NCBI GenBank assembly: GCA_035275065.1
Contig: DATENM010000031.1
Span: forward strand, 95,585-159,584
DNA: 64,000 bases
Source of the DNA: Blastocatellia bacterium
GTDB taxonomy: Bacteria; Acidobacteriota; Blastocatellia; UBA7656
Direction of reading: 5' to 3'
Shown piece by piece: positions 53,284 to 64,000 of the stretch. The number at the start of each line of letters is the position of its first letter. Position 1 is the stretch's first letter. Under the pieces are notes generated by a model, which did no database searches, was not told where the DNA came from, and worked only from the letters and a program-made list of their open reading frames with translations. The translations under genes were made by a program, and so were the position numbers.

Positions 53284-54150
53284 CTACAGGCTGTCGTAGC
53301 TGCGGTTGAAGAGCTCCATCATCCGCGACAGGTCGCCGGTATCGTAGCCGAGCCGGAACCAGCGGGCGCGCTGCTCACTGGTGCCGTGCGTGAACGAATC
53401 GGGCACGACGTAGCCGCGCCCTTGCTGCTGCAAGCGGTCGTCGCCGACGGCGCTGGCGGCGCGCAGCGCTTCTTCGAGGTCGCCCGGCTCCAGGATATCT
53501 TTCATCTGTTGCGCGTGGTGCGCCCAGACGCCGGCCAGATAGTCCGCCTGTAATTCCGTCCGCACCGACAGGTGATTCGCTTCGGCCTTGCTCACCTGCT
53601 GCTCTTTGGCATGGACCTGATCGAGAATGCCCAGGACTTTCTGAACGTGATGGCCGATCTCGTGGGCGATGACATAAGCCTGCGCGAAGTCGCCCGCTGC
53701 ATGGAAGCGGGTCTGCAACTCATCAAAGAATTGCAGATCAATATAGACGTGGCGGTCGTTGGGACAGTAGAACGGGCCGGTCGCCGCCGAAGCAAAGCCG
53801 CAGCCGGATTGGCTGGTGTCGGTAAACAGCGTCAGCGTCGGCTTCGGATACGTCTTGCCTTGCTGGCGAAACAGTTGATCCCATACGTCCTCTGTGTAAC
53901 CGAGAACGACCGCGACAAATTTTTTCTCTTGCTCTTCGCGGGCGGGGTCTATGCTGCGACGCGCCCCCGGCATACCGCTCGGATTACCGCCGCCATCCGG
54001 TTGTAACGACCCCGGATCATGGCCGGTCAGTAAGCTTACGACCAGCACGATCAAACCCAGAAGCCCGCCGCCCGCCGCAATGCCGCCGCCCGACATGCCG
54101 CGCCGGTCTTCGATGTTGCTGCTCTCACGACCGCCTATCCAACGCATCAT
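53284..54150 (-). CDS. Neutral zinc metallopeptidase, YpfJ family
   Basis: 288 residues. Start MMRWIGGRESSNIEDRRGMS is typical of the family, followed by a helix (GGGLLGLIVLVVSLLTG) that anchors it. Zinc site HEIGHHVQK with catalytic Glu, and third-ligand region in ELQADYLAGVWAHH. It ends in FRLGYDTGDLSRM. Predicted to act on proteins at the membrane; biological targets are unknown. Confidence 0.92.
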   Translation of the reverse strand: MMRWIGGRESSNIEDRRGMSGGGIAAGGGLLGLIVLVVSLLTGHDPGSLQPDGGGNPSGMPGARRSIDPAREEQEKKFVAVVLGYTEDVWDQLFRQQGKTYPKPTLTLFTDTSQSGCGFASAATGPFYCPNDRHVYIDLQFFDELQTRFHAAGDFAQAYVIAHEIGHHVQKVLGILDQVHAKEQQVSKAEANHLSVRTELQADYLAGVWAHHAQQMKDILEPGDLEEALRAASAVGDDRLQQQGRGYVVPDSFTHGTSEQRARWFRLGYDTGDLSRMMELFNRSYDSL

Positions 54151-54340
54151 GCACCTCTCAAATCAATGATCATTCTTGCCGATTCCGCAAGCACTGTGTA
54201 GCGGAAGCCGACAGCCTGTACGAAGATCAGCATATTTCCCGGCGCGCATTTTGGCCATTGGCCGATTATCATCGCGCCTCACTTTGCGGAGCAATTTCAT
54301 TGCCACGACTGAGGCCGGGCGGCTGTGGTATCATCGAGGC

Positions 54341-54583
54341 ATGGCGAGAGGATGGGAGAGTAAGGCGGTCGAGGCGCAGATCGAAACCGCTGAAGCGCGC
54401 GCTACCCCGGGCAAGTCGAAGCGAACGCCCGAAGAGATCGAAAAAGCGCGGCGGCGCGAGAGCCTGCTGCTGTCGCGCAATCGCGTCCTGCAAGACCTGC
54501 AACAGAGCCGCGACCCGCGTTATCAAAAGATGCTCAACGAAGCCCTCGCGCATCTCGACGTCCAGCTCGCTGAGCTTGATTAA
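54341..54583 (+). CDS. Small charged helical protein
   Basis: 80 residues from ATG 54341 (MARGWESKAVEAQIETAEAR). Almost entirely helical and charged, with EEIEKARRRESLLLSRNRVL and a C-terminal helix NEALAHLDVQLAELD. The Shine-Dalgarno GAGG stands only one base ahead, so the start is uncertain, but no other is better. It is convergent with the larA gene, 14 bases apart. No family is recognised with certainty. Confidence 0.6.
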   Translation: MARGWESKAVEAQIETAEARATPGKSKRTPEEIEKARRRESLLLSRNRVLQDLQQSRDPRYQKMLNEALAHLDVQLAELD

Positions 54584-54597
54584 GATGGCGGAGGCGG

Positions 54598-55872
<1,275 letters not shown>

Positions 55873-55882
55873 TACGCCGCCT

Positions 55883-57316
55883 TCAATCGAACTTGTACGC
55901 CTGCTTTGCCAGGCGGTAAGCCAGATCGTGAATCATCTCTTCGGCGTCACTCAGATCAATCACGCCGCGCACCACCAGCCCCGCCAGCCAGTCCGCATCC
56001 ACGCGCCGCGCCAGGTCGTGCCGCGCCGGGATCGAAGGAAACGCCCGCGTGTCGTCGTTGAAGCCGACGGTGTTGTAGAGCCCTGCGGTCTCCATCACCT
56101 GATCGCGGTAACGCCGCATGCCGTTGATGCTGTCGTGAAACCACCAGGGCGGGCCGAGCTTCACCGCAGGGTAATGACCCGCCAGCGGCGCAAGCTCTCT
56201 GGCGTAGCTGGTCTCGTCGAGCGTGAAGAGGATCAGCTGGAGCCGCGCGTCGTTGCCGAAGCGTTCAAGCAAGGGACGAAGGTTGCGCGTGTACTCTGTC
56301 GCCAGGGGGATGTCCGCGCCTTTGTCCATGCCGAAGCGCTCGAACAGCGCGCGGTTGTGGTCGCGGTACGAGCCGGGATGAAACTGCATCACCAGCCCGT
56401 CTTCGGCGCTCATGCGAGCGCTCTCGATCAACAGGTGCCCGGTGAAGCGCCGCGCATCGTCACTGCTTGCCTCACCCTGCAATGCCCGCGCGAAGATCGC
56501 TTCGGCCTCGTCGTCCGACAATACTTCGGTGTAAGGCGTCAGCGCCGCATGATCCGTGGCGGTCGCGCCCATCGCTTTGAAATAAGCGCGCCGGTCTTCG
56601 AGCGCCGCAATCAAACGGCGATAGCTGGTGACTTCCATACGGCTCGCGCGGCTCAAGTCGTTGATGTTGTCGCGCCAGCCGGGGCGGTCTATGTTCACAA
56701 CGCCATCGGGGCGGAAGGTCGGCACGACTCTACCCGTCCAGCCCGATTCGCGGATGGCCCGATGGTGTTCCAGTGAATCGCTCGCCGCATCGGTCGTCGC
56801 CAGCACGTCGATGTTGAAGCGCTCGAACAGGCGGCGCGGGCGGAACTCTGGCTGTGTAAGGCAGGCGGCAATCTGGTCATAGATGTCCTGCGCCGATTCC
56901 GCGGTCAAGCGGTCTGTGATGCCGAATACATCATGAAGCTCGTGCGCCAGCCACGCGCCCGTCGGCGTGCCGCGAAATAGATAGAAGTGATCGGCGAAGA
57001 GCTGCCAGATGCGGCGGTGATCGCCTTCGACTTCGCCGCCGTCGCGGCGCGCAATGCCCAGCCGTTCCAGCGCGACGCCCTGCGAATAGAGCATGCGGAA
57101 GATGTAATGATCGGGGATGAGCAGCAAATCCGCGGGCGTGCCGAACGAGTAATCGGGATCGGCAAATAGTCGCGGGTCAACGTGACCGTGCGGGCAGACG
57201 AGCGGCGCGCCGGCGACTTCGTCATAGAGGCGGCGGGCGAGCGCTCGCTGCCGCGGGTCAGGATCGAAATAGCGGTCTGCCGACAGGGTGATCTTTGCGC
57301 GGTTTGCTTTCGCCAT
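55883..57316 (-). CDS. uxaC: Uronate (glucuronate) isomerase
   Basis: 477 residues from ATG 57316 (MAKANRAKITLSADRYFDPD), near the family length; an ATG four codons earlier is possible. Metal-binding start PLVCPHGHVDPRLFA, then RFNIDVLATTDAASDSLEHH, MQFHPGSYRDHN, and VGFNDDTRAFPSIPARHD, all at the expected positions of UxaC. It converts glucuronate to fructuronate and galacturonate to tagaturonate, entering the Ashwell pathway. LarA follows in the same operon. Confidence 0.93.
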   Translation of the reverse strand: MAKANRAKITLSADRYFDPDPRQRALARRLYDEVAGAPLVCPHGHVDPRLFADPDYSFGTPADLLLIPDHYIFRMLYSQGVALERLGIARRDGGEVEGDHRRIWQLFADHFYLFRGTPTGAWLAHELHDVFGITDRLTAESAQDIYDQIAACLTQPEFRPRRLFERFNIDVLATTDAASDSLEHHRAIRESGWTGRVVPTFRPDGVVNIDRPGWRDNINDLSRASRMEVTSYRRLIAALEDRRAYFKAMGATATDHAALTPYTEVLSDDEAEAIFARALQGEASSDDARRFTGHLLIESARMSAEDGLVMQFHPGSYRDHNRALFERFGMDKGADIPLATEYTRNLRPLLERFGNDARLQLILFTLDETSYARELAPLAGHYPAVKLGPPWWFHDSINGMRRYRDQVMETAGLYNTVGFNDDTRAFPSIPARHDLARRVDADWLAGLVVRGVIDLSDAEEMIHDLAYRLAKQAYKFD

Positions 57317-57554
57317 AAGCGCTCTCATTCTACAACGCAACCGGCCCGGCTTGAAGCCTGGGGGCGACCAAAACGGCGTGACAAAAGGCCGCCGCTTGCG
57401 TAGACTGCAACTTAACCTACGCGGCTCTGATTTTCCGGGAATGTGCCCTTTCTCAGCCGCGTATGTCAACCCGCTCGCACATTCAATGAGTCAGACCATG
57501 AGCCTGATGCGCTCGATCAACGATCACCCAAACGTTATTTCGGAGGATGTTTTT

Positions 57555-60500
57555 ATGTCTACACGATGGTTTCGTGTGCTAATTCTCGCGGCGCTGTTTC
57601 TCCTGCCCGCGGCGGTGTCGGCGCAGACCAAGCTGCTGCGCTTTCCCGACATTCATGGCGACCGCGTCGTCTTCACTTATGGCGGCGACCTGTGGACGGC
57701 GTCCACGAGCGGCGGCACCGCGACCCGCCTGACGGCGCACCCCGGCATGGAGGTCTTTGCCAAGTTCTCGCCCGACGGCAAGTGGATCGCCTTCACAGGC
57801 CAGTACGATGGCGACGAGCAGGTTTACGTCATGCCTGCGGGCGGCGGCGAGCCGAAGCAGTTGACCTTCTACCCGGCGCGCGGCCCGCTGCCGCAACGCT
57901 GGGGCTGGGACAATCAAGTTTACGGCTGGTCGCGTGACGGGCGCAGCATCATCTTCCGCTCGCTGCGCGATTCGTGGACGCTGCCCGTCGCCCATCTCTA
58001 CAGCGTCTCGGTCAACGGCGGCCCTGCCGAGCAACTGCCGATGCCCGAAGCGGGCTCAGGCGACCTGTCGCCCGACGGCTCGCAGATCGCCTACTCGCCG
58101 CAATTCCGCGATTTTCGCCCGGAAAAACGCTACGGCGGCGGCCAGGCGAACGTCCTCTACATCTTCAACCTGAAGACCTACGACTCGCGGCGCATCAGCG
58201 AAGGCGTGCGCCCGAGCCGCGACCCGATGTGGATCGGCAATACCGTCTATTACGACTCGGATCGTGACGGCCATTACAACCTCTATGCCTATGACGTGCC
58301 GAGCGCCAAGACCACGCAGGTGACTTTCAGCAAGACCTGGGACGTGCGCTGGCCTTCGAGCGATAGCGAGAGCCGCATCGTCTACGAGCTGGACGGCGAG
58401 CTGCACGTCTTTGACACGCGGGCGAAAAAAGACAACGCCATCTCGATCTTCGTGCCTGACGATGGCCTGCACAAGCGACCGAGCCGCATCAATGTGGCGC
58501 AGAACATCGAAGACTATTCGCTCAGCCCGAAAGGCGAGCGTGTCCTGTTCTGCGCGCGCGGCGACATCTTCACCGCGCCGGTCGAGCATGGCCCGACGCG
58601 CAACCTGACCAACTCAAGCGGCGCGCACGACAAGTGGCCGCGCTGGTCGCCCGACGGCTCGCGCATCGCCTTCATCTCTGACAAGAGCGGCGAAGAAGAA
58701 GTCTGGGTCGTGCCGCAAGACGGCTCGAAGCCCGCCGAGCAGATCACCAACGGCGGCCACGCCATGCGCTACGCGCCCGAATGGTCTGCCGACGGCAAGC
58801 TGATCGCCTTTAGCGACAAAGACGGCAAGATATTTATTCTCACCCTCGCCGACCGCAAGCTGACAGAGATCGTTGATTCTTCGCGCGGCCAGATACGCGA
58901 TTATGCGTGGTCGCCCAAGGGCAACTTCCTGGCCTTCAGCATGCCTGAGGCGAACAACAACTCGGCGGTCTATGTCTGGAGCGCCGCCGACAACAAGCTG
59001 CACCGCATCACCGACGGCTTCTTCAATGCACAGAACCCGGCGTGGGACCCTGCGGGCGATTACCTCTACTACCTGAGCGACCGCGAATTCGCGCCGCAGA
59101 TTTCTTCCATCGAGTTCAACTACGCGCTCAACCGCGAGACCAACATCTATGCGGTCACCCTGCGCAAATCGGTCAAGCCCCCCTTCCCGCCCGAAAGCGA
59201 CGAAGTCACAGTCGCTAAGGAAGGCGAAACGCCCGCCGCCAAGCCGCAAGACAAAGGCGACCCGCAGGTGCCGCGCGAGCCGGTCAAAGACGTCAAGCGC
59301 GAGCCGGCGCAAGCTCAACCCGGCAAGCCTGAGCCGCCCGCGGGCGACCAGCAAGCCGCGCCTACAGACAAACCCGCGGCGCCCGCGGCCAAAGCGCCAG
59401 CGACGATGACCATCGACTTCGACGGCATCACCGGGCGCGTCGCTCGCGTCCCTGTGCAAGCCGACAACTACGGCGGCTTGAGCGCCAAGGCCGGCCACCT
59501 GCTTTACGGCGTCGGCCCGGCCTTCTACTACGGGCGCGCCCCCGACCGCCAGACGCAGTTGCGCATCTTCTCGATGAAAGACCGCAAAGAGACGACGCTG
59601 GTCGATGGCATGTTCGGTTACGCGCTCGCCGATGACGGCTCGAAGATTGTCGTCCGCACCGCTCAGGGCCTCGTGATGATGGACGCCATCGCCCGCGCCG
59701 AGCAGCCGAAGAAACCGATCTCGACCACCGGCCTGATGGTAGACCGCGTGCCGACCGAAGAGTGGAATCAAATCTTCAACGAAGTCTGGCGGCGTTACCG
59801 CGACTGGTTCTACGTCACCAACATGCACGGCTTCAACTGGGAAGGCTTGCGCGAGCAGTACCGCCCGCTGTTGCAATACGTCGCGCACCGCTCGGACCTG
59901 AACTACATCATCAGCGAGATGATCGGCGAATTGACGATCCAGCACACCTATGTCGAGGGCGGCGATATACTGCTGCCGCCGCGCCCGCGGGTGGCGCTGC
60001 CCGGCGCGCGCTTCGATCTAGACAAAGAAGCGCGGCGCTACAAGATCGGCAAGATATTCGAGGGCCAGAACGAAGAAGAGATTTATCGCTCGCCGCTCAC
60101 CGAAGTCGGCGTTGATGTGAAAGTCGGCGATTATGTCCTGGCCATTAACGGCGAAGAGCTGAAGGCCGAAGACGATCCCTACCGCTTGCTTCGCAACCGC
60201 GCAGACAACCCGGTTTACCTGACCGTCAACAGCCGCCCGACGCTCGATGGCGCGCGGACGGTCTCGTTCCGCCCGGTCACCGATGAGAGCAAGCTGATCT
60301 ATCTCGATTGGGTCGTCGGCAATCGCCGCAAGGTCGAACAGTTGAGCGGCGGGCGCGTCGGTTACCTGCACGTTCCCGACATGGGAGCCGACGGCATCCG
60401 CGAGTTCATCAAGTGGTATTACCCGCAGCTCAACAAAGAGGCGCTGGTCATCGATGACCGCGCCAATGGCGGCGGCAACGTTTCGCGCATGCTGATCGAG

Positions 60501-60962
60501 CGCCTGAGCCGCAAGTGGCTGGGGGTGAATTACAGCCGCACCAGCGAGACGGGGAACACCTATCCGGACGGCGTTTTCATCGGGCCGATGGTCTGTCTGC
60601 TCGATCAGAACTCGGCGTCCGACGGCGACATCTTCCCCTATATGTTCCGCGAGGCCGGCCTGGGGACATTGATCGGCAAGCGCTCGTGGGGCGGCGTCGT
60701 CGGCATCAGCAACCGCGGGCCGCTGATCGACGGCGGCGGCATCAGCGTTCCCGAATCCGGCCTGGCCAGCAAGAACGGCGAGTGGATCATCGAAGGCTAT
60801 GGCGTTGATCCCGACATCGAGGTCGAGCGCGAGCCGAAGGCGCTGATCGAAGGCCACGACCAGCAGCTTGAGCGCGCCGTCAGCGAAGTGATGGGCAAGC
60901 TCAAAGGCCGCGAGGTCAAGCTGCCGCCGAAGCCCGCCGGCCCGGTCAAGACGTCGAAATAG
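57555..60962 (+). CDS. Tricorn-like protease 2 (secreted)
   Basis: 1135 residues from ATG 57555 (MSTRWFRVLILAALFLLPAA), with GGAGG nine bases ahead; the frame is open far upstream but that part has no start signal. Signal peptide 1-24. Propellers from 27 to about 700 (TYGGDLWTASTSGGTATRLT, WSPDGSRIAFISDKSGEEEV). A Pro/Ala/Lys-rich linker about 560-620. PDZ about 845-900 (GDYVLAINGEELKAEDDPY). Catalytic His797 in IQHTYVEGG, Ser1022-Asp1023 in NSASDGDIFPYMF. All catalytic residues are intact. Followed on the same strand by a third paralogue. Confidence 0.94.
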   Translation: MSTRWFRVLILAALFLLPAAVSAQTKLLRFPDIHGDRVVFTYGGDLWTASTSGGTATRLTAHPGMEVFAKFSPDGKWIAFTGQYDGDEQVYVMPAGGGEPKQLTFYPARGPLPQRWGWDNQVYGWSRDGRSIIFRSLRDSWTLPVAHLYSVSVNGGPAEQLPMPEAGSGDLSPDGSQIAYSPQFRDFRPEKRYGGGQANVLYIFNLKTYDSRRISEGVRPSRDPMWIGNTVYYDSDRDGHYNLYAYDVPSAKTTQVTFSKTWDVRWPSSDSESRIVYELDGELHVFDTRAKKDNAISIFVPDDGLHKRPSRINVAQNIEDYSLSPKGERVLFCARGDIFTAPVEHGPTRNLTNSSGAHDKWPRWSPDGSRIAFISDKSGEEEVWVVPQDGSKPAEQITNGGHAMRYAPEWSADGKLIAFSDKDGKIFILTLADRKLTEIVDSSRGQIRDYAWSPKGNFLAFSMPEANNNSAVYVWSAADNKLHRITDGFFNAQNPAWDPAGDYLYYLSDREFAPQISSIEFNYALNRETNIYAVTLRKSVKPPFPPESDEVTVAKEGETPAAKPQDKGDPQVPREPVKDVKREPAQAQPGKPEPPAGDQQAAPTDKPAAPAAKAPATMTIDFDGITGRVARVPVQADNYGGLSAKAGHLLYGVGPAFYYGRAPDRQTQLRIFSMKDRKETTLVDGMFGYALADDGSKIVVRTAQGLVMMDAIARAEQPKKPISTTGLMVDRVPTEEWNQIFNEVWRRYRDWFYVTNMHGFNWEGLREQYRPLLQYVAHRSDLNYIISEMIGELTIQHTYVEGGDILLPPRPRVALPGARFDLDKEARRYKIGKIFEGQNEEEIYRSPLTEVGVDVKVGDYVLAINGEELKAEDDPYRLLRNRADNPVYLTVNSRPTLDGARTVSFRPVTDESKLIYLDWVVGNRRKVEQLSGGRVGYLHVPDMGADGIREFIKWYYPQLNKEALVIDDRANGGGNVSRMLIERLSRKWLGVNYSRTSETGNTYPDGVFIGPMVCLLDQNSASDGDIFPYMFREAGLGTLIGKRSWGGVVGISNRGPLIDGGGISVPESGLASKNGEWIIEGYGVDPDIEVEREPKALIEGHDQQLERAVSEVMGKLKGREVKLPPKPAGPVKTSK

Positions 60963-61078
60963 TGACAAGTGACAAGTGACGAGTGACAAGAGCGCGCCGT
61001 ACCCCTCGGTACGGCGCGCTCTTCCTTATTGCTCACTGCCAGCCTCTTTCTTGTCACTTGTCACTTGTCACTTGTCAC
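60962..61078. repeat. Inverted array of GTGACAA heptamers around a terminator
   Basis: Left arm 60962-60990 (four units, one with a G) begins at the last base of the Tricorn-like 2 stop; right arm 61050-61078 has four TTGTCAC units. This is the second copy of the GTGACAA type after 16795-16897. Confidence 0.92.
60988..61030 (+). terminator. Intrinsic terminator after Tricorn-like 2
   Basis: 60988-61003 (AAGAGCGCGCCGTACC) pairs over 16 bp with 61008-61023 around the loop CCTC, followed by CCTTATT. It is nested between the arms of the GTGACAA inverted array, 25 bases after the stop codon. Confidence 0.85.
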
Positions 61079-61152
61079 ACCTTTGACCGAGCCCCCGCTT
61101 CGTGATAGAAGCATTGAAGTCAGCAACTCAACAATTCATCGGAGGCCACCTT

Positions 61153-64000
61153 ATGTCTACGCGCCGTGCTGCGACTATCGCCTGTTGCATCATTCTTCTC
61201 TCCATCACCGGCCGGCTGGCGCTGGCCGCTACACCGAATGGCGGCCCGACGCGCCTGCTGCGCATGCCGACTGTCAGCGCCACGCAGATCGCTTTCGCTT
61301 ATGCGAACAACATCTGGGTCGTCGAACGCACGGGCGGCACCGCCCGCCGCCTGACCAGCTTTCAAGGGCAGACCGCCAACCCGCACTTCTCACCTGACGG
61401 CAAGTGGATCGCCTTCAGCGGCGAGTACGCCGGCAACATGGATGTCTATGTCGTGCCCGCCGAAGGCGGCGAGCCGCGCCGTTTGACCTGGCATCCCGGA
61501 CCGGACATGGTGCAGGGATGGACGGCGGATGGCAAAGCGATTCTCTTCGCTTCGACGCGGGCGACCTGGGCGCCGAGCGGCGCGCCGCGCTTCTGGACTG
61601 TCCCGGCGGAAGGCGGCGTCGAATCGCCGATGCCATTGCCGCGTGGCTATCAAGGAAAGATATCCGCCGACGGCTCGCGCATCGCTTATCGCATGAACAA
61701 CTCGTGGGACGAAGAGCGCCGCAACTATCGCGGCGGCCAGAACCGCCCGGTCTGGATCGTTGATCTCAACAGCTTTGATCTGATCTCGCCGCCGTGGACC
61801 GACTCGAAAGACATGGAGCCGGTGTGGGTCGGCGACACGGTCTACTTCCTCTCGGACCGCGATGGCGTGTCGAACGTATGGGCCTACGACACGCGCTCGA
61901 AGAAGCTCGCGCAGGTGACGCGCTTTAATGACTTTGACGTGAAGACGATGGATGCGGGCGCCGGCGCGGTCGTCTTCGAGCAGGCCGGTTACATTCACGA
62001 GTTCGACCCGCGCACAGGCAAAGAGCACACGGTCAACATCACGGTCGCCGGCGACTATCCGTGGATGATGCCACGCTGGGAAGACGTAACCAACCGCATG
62101 ACTAACCTGGCGCTGTCGCCGACAGGCCGCCGCATCGTCGTCGAAGCGCGCGGCGAAGTCTTCACGATCCCCGCCAAAAAAGGCGACGTGCGCAATCTAT
62201 CTCACTCAAGCGCTTCAGCCGAACGCGACCCGGCGTGGTCGCCCGACGGCAAATACATCTCTTACTTCAGCGACAAGTCAGGCGAGTATAAGCTGATGAT
62301 CGAAGCGCAGGATGGCTTGACGCCGCCGCGCGAGATTGCGCTCAAAAACCCGACGCACTACTACACGCCGTCGTGGTCGCCCGATTCCAAGAAGATCGTC
62401 TTCAGCGACACCAACCTGCACGTCTGGGTGCTGGACGTCGCCTCGGGCGAAGCCAAGATCGTCGGCAATGATCCGTGGATGGTGCCGCAACGGACGCTCA
62501 ACCCGGTCTGGAGTCCCGATTCCAAGTGGGTGGCTTATTCGAGCCGGCTGCGGTCGCTCTATCACGCCATCTTCGTGAGCAACGTCGAAACCGGCGAAAC
62601 CAGGCAAGTCACCGACGGGCTGGCCGATTCCGTCTGGCCGGCGTGGGACGCCAGCGGCAAGTATCTCTGGTTCTTTGCCTCGACCGATTTCGGGCTGCGC
62701 TCGCAGTGGCTCGACATGACCTCTTATGACCACGACGAAACTTTCGGGCTATACCTGGCGGTCTTGAAGAAAGGTGAGCCGAGCCCGCTGCTTCCCGAAA
62801 GTGACGAAGACAAAGGCATCGGCAACGCGCCGCCTCCGGGCAATCGCGCGGCCTGCGGCGGTGATGCCGCAGGCGCGGACACGCCCGTCGCCGACGCGGC
62901 TCAGACCGACACGCCACCGCAAGCCGAGCGCCGCCCGCGCCCGCCGGTCAACGTGCAGATTAACTTCGATGGCTTGCAGCAACGCATCATCGCGGTGCCG
63001 GGGATTCCCGAGCGCCAGTATTCGCGATTGCGCGCAGGCGTCGCGGGCACAGTCTATTACCTCGAAACCAGTAACAGCGGACGCGGCGGACAGGGGGCGG
63101 GCGAGCCGGGCAGCACGCTCACTCGTTACCGCTTGAGCGAGCGCCGCGCCACGCCGTTTATCAGCAACGTCGCCGAATACGCGGTCAGCGCCGACGGTCA
63201 CAAACTGCTCTATCGCACCCCTGCGCCGCCGCAACAGGGCGAACGCGCTGCCGGTGCAAACCCTGTTTCACTCTTCCTGGTTGATGCCGACTGTGTGCCG
63301 CCACAGGCAGGTCAGGGGCGCTTGAACGTCGCGCTGCGCATGTACCTTGAGCCGAAGGAAGAGTTCAAACAGATCTTCAACGAAGGCTGGCGCAATCAGC
63401 GCGACTATCTCTACGTGCCAAACATGCACGGTACGGACTGGCCAAAGATGAAACAGATGTACGGGCAGTTGCTGCCGTACGTGATGCATCGCGCTGACCT
63501 CAACTACCTGCTGGACATCATGGGCGCTGAGATCGCCGTCGGGCACTCGTACGTTCGTGGCGGCGACATGCCGACCGTACCGCAGGTAATCGGCGGCCTG
63601 CTCGGCGCGGATTTCGCGATCGAGAATGACCGCTACAAAGTCACGCGCATTTACGACAACGAGAGTTGGAACCCGGATCTGCGTTCGCCGCTTGCGACGC
63701 CGGGTGCGAACGTCAACGTTGGCGACTACATTCTTGCGATTAACGGCATGGAGCTGAAAGCGCCCGACAACATTTATCGCCTGTTGGACGGAACAGCCAA
63801 CCGGCAAACAACGCTGACTGTAAACACGACTCCTTCGATGCAAGGCGCGCGAACAGTCACCGTCATTCCAGTTGCGAGCGAGCAGGCGTTGCGCACCAGA
63901 GCGTGGGTCGAGTCGAACCGGCGTCTGGTTGAAAAGCTTTCAGAAGGCCAGCTTGCTTACGTTTATCTGCCGAATACGGGTCAGCCCGGCTACAACAGTT
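61153..64000 (+). CDS. Tricorn-like protease 3 (secreted, 3' end outside window)
   Basis: 949 codons visible from ATG 61153 (MSTRRAATIACCIILLSITG) with GGAGG seven bases ahead; I checked the frame at several points and it stays open to the window end. Signal peptide 1-25. Propeller blades from 30 to about 600 (FSPDGKWIAFSGEYAGNMDV, WSPDGKYISYFSDKSGEY). Linker near 555-600. Catalytic His798 in VGHSYVRGGD. PDZ about 850-905 (GDYILAINGMELKAPDNIYR). The nucleophile region lies beyond base 64000. Same start sequence and plan as Tricorn-like 2: a tandem duplication. Confidence 0.92.
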   Translation, partial: MSTRRAATIACCIILLSITGRLALAATPNGGPTRLLRMPTVSATQIAFAYANNIWVVERTGGTARRLTSFQGQTANPHFSPDGKWIAFSGEYAGNMDVYVVPAEGGEPRRLTWHPGPDMVQGWTADGKAILFASTRATWAPSGAPRFWTVPAEGGVESPMPLPRGYQGKISADGSRIAYRMNNSWDEERRNYRGGQNRPVWIVDLNSFDLISPPWTDSKDMEPVWVGDTVYFLSDRDGVSNVWAYDTRSKKLAQVTRFNDFDVKTMDAGAGAVVFEQAGYIHEFDPRTGKEHTVNITVAGDYPWMMPRWEDVTNRMTNLALSPTGRRIVVEARGEVFTIPAKKGDVRNLSHSSASAERDPAWSPDGKYISYFSDKSGEYKLMIEAQDGLTPPREIALKNPTHYYTPSWSPDSKKIVFSDTNLHVWVLDVASGEAKIVGNDPWMVPQRTLNPVWSPDSKWVAYSSRLRSLYHAIFVSNVETGETRQVTDGLADSVWPAWDASGKYLWFFASTDFGLRSQWLDMTSYDHDETFGLYLAVLKKGEPSPLLPESDEDKGIGNAPPPGNRAACGGDAAGADTPVADAAQTDTPPQAERRPRPPVNVQINFDGLQQRIIAVPGIPERQYSRLRAGVAGTVYYLETSNSGRGGQGAGEPGSTLTRYRLSERRATPFISNVAEYAVSADGHKLLYRTPAPPQQGERAAGANPVSLFLVDADCVPPQAGQGRLNVALRMYLEPKEEFKQIFNEGWRNQRDYLYVPNMHGTDWPKMKQMYGQLLPYVMHRADLNYLLDIMGAEIAVGHSYVRGGDMPTVPQVIGGLLGADFAIENDRYKVTRIYDNESWNPDLRSPLATPGANVNVGDYILAINGMELKAPDNIYRLLDGTANRQTTLTVNTTPSMQGARTVTVIPVASEQALRTRAWVESNRRLVEKLSEGQLAYVYLPNTGQPGYNS

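Noticed and set aside
54176..54340. Upstream extension of the small charged protein
   Set aside because: The extra 55 residues are Arg/Ser-rich with no resemblance to the conserved-looking helical part and have no ribosome site.

Overview
The window looks like a piece of a soil-type Acidobacteriota chromosome, probably class Blastocatellia. The evidence is high GC coding sequence, a stand-alone duplicated MacB-type permease of the kind called acidobacterial duplicated orphan permease, three Tricorn-like proteases, a Uma2 protein, several secreted hydrolases, and a chemosensory cluster without flagellar genes. This placement is inferred from gene content. No rRNA, tRNA or CRISPR array was found.

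Layout. 1-5.7 kb: a partial secreted protein, a fused homocysteine methyltransferase/methylenetetrahydrofolate reductase with an elaborate leader (promoter, 18-bp palindrome, SAM-II-like aptamer, intrinsic terminator), alanine dehydrogenase, an aldehyde dehydrogenase and a small di-haem-type cytochrome. 5.7-7.4 kb: a 133-bp miniature mobile element with a 10-bp target duplication, an NTF2-like secreted protein and an 830-bp non-coding stretch. 7.4-15.4 kb: a 2133-residue secreted RHS protein with an AT-richer variable tip, a tiny downstream ORF, and aspartokinase. 15.5-20.5 kb: signalling genes, namely a GAF-SpoIIE phosphatase convergent with an HD-GYP/GAF/GGDEF cyclic-di-GMP protein, then a tyrosine-phosphatase-like protein and a small charged protein. 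20.5-28.5 kb: an Asp-box propeller protein behind a possible 14-residue leader peptide, a DUF1579/three-VOC gene row, lexA preceded by an overlapping small gene, and an ABC exporter. 28.6-32.6 kb: a six-repeat propeller protein, peptide deformylase and the orphan permease.

32.7-42.8 kb holds one long minus-strand chemosensory set in the order of transcription: MCP, CheW, CheR, CheA, CheB, CheY-like, CheX-like, GAF coiled-coil protein, CheY-like, DUF4388 (PATAN)-GAF. The PATAN and lone receivers, and the lack of flagellar genes, fit control of pili or another output better than of a flagellar motor. 43-64 kb: a PuuD-like amidotransferase, Uma2, Tricorn-like 1, a secreted S41 peptidase, a Tat-exported amidase, an aldose epimerase, DUF4230, a zinc metallopeptidase, a small charged protein, a uxaC-larA sugar-acid pair, and tandem Tricorn-like 2 and 3 (the last one cut by the window end).

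The most striking non-coding theme is a recurring class of intergenic inverted repeats. Each is a short array of 7- to 9-base tandem units on one arm and its reverse complement on the other. At least eight such arrays occur, with six different units (GTCAGGA, GCCAAGAC, GGCACGGA, GTGACAA, GATGAAT, GCAGAGGGC), plus three related GTAGCGCAAGCT palindromes. They sit in gene junctions, overlap stop codons, and one is nested in the mobile element with a target duplication. Together with the SAM-II-type leader and the lexA promoter repeats they are the main items worth following up.
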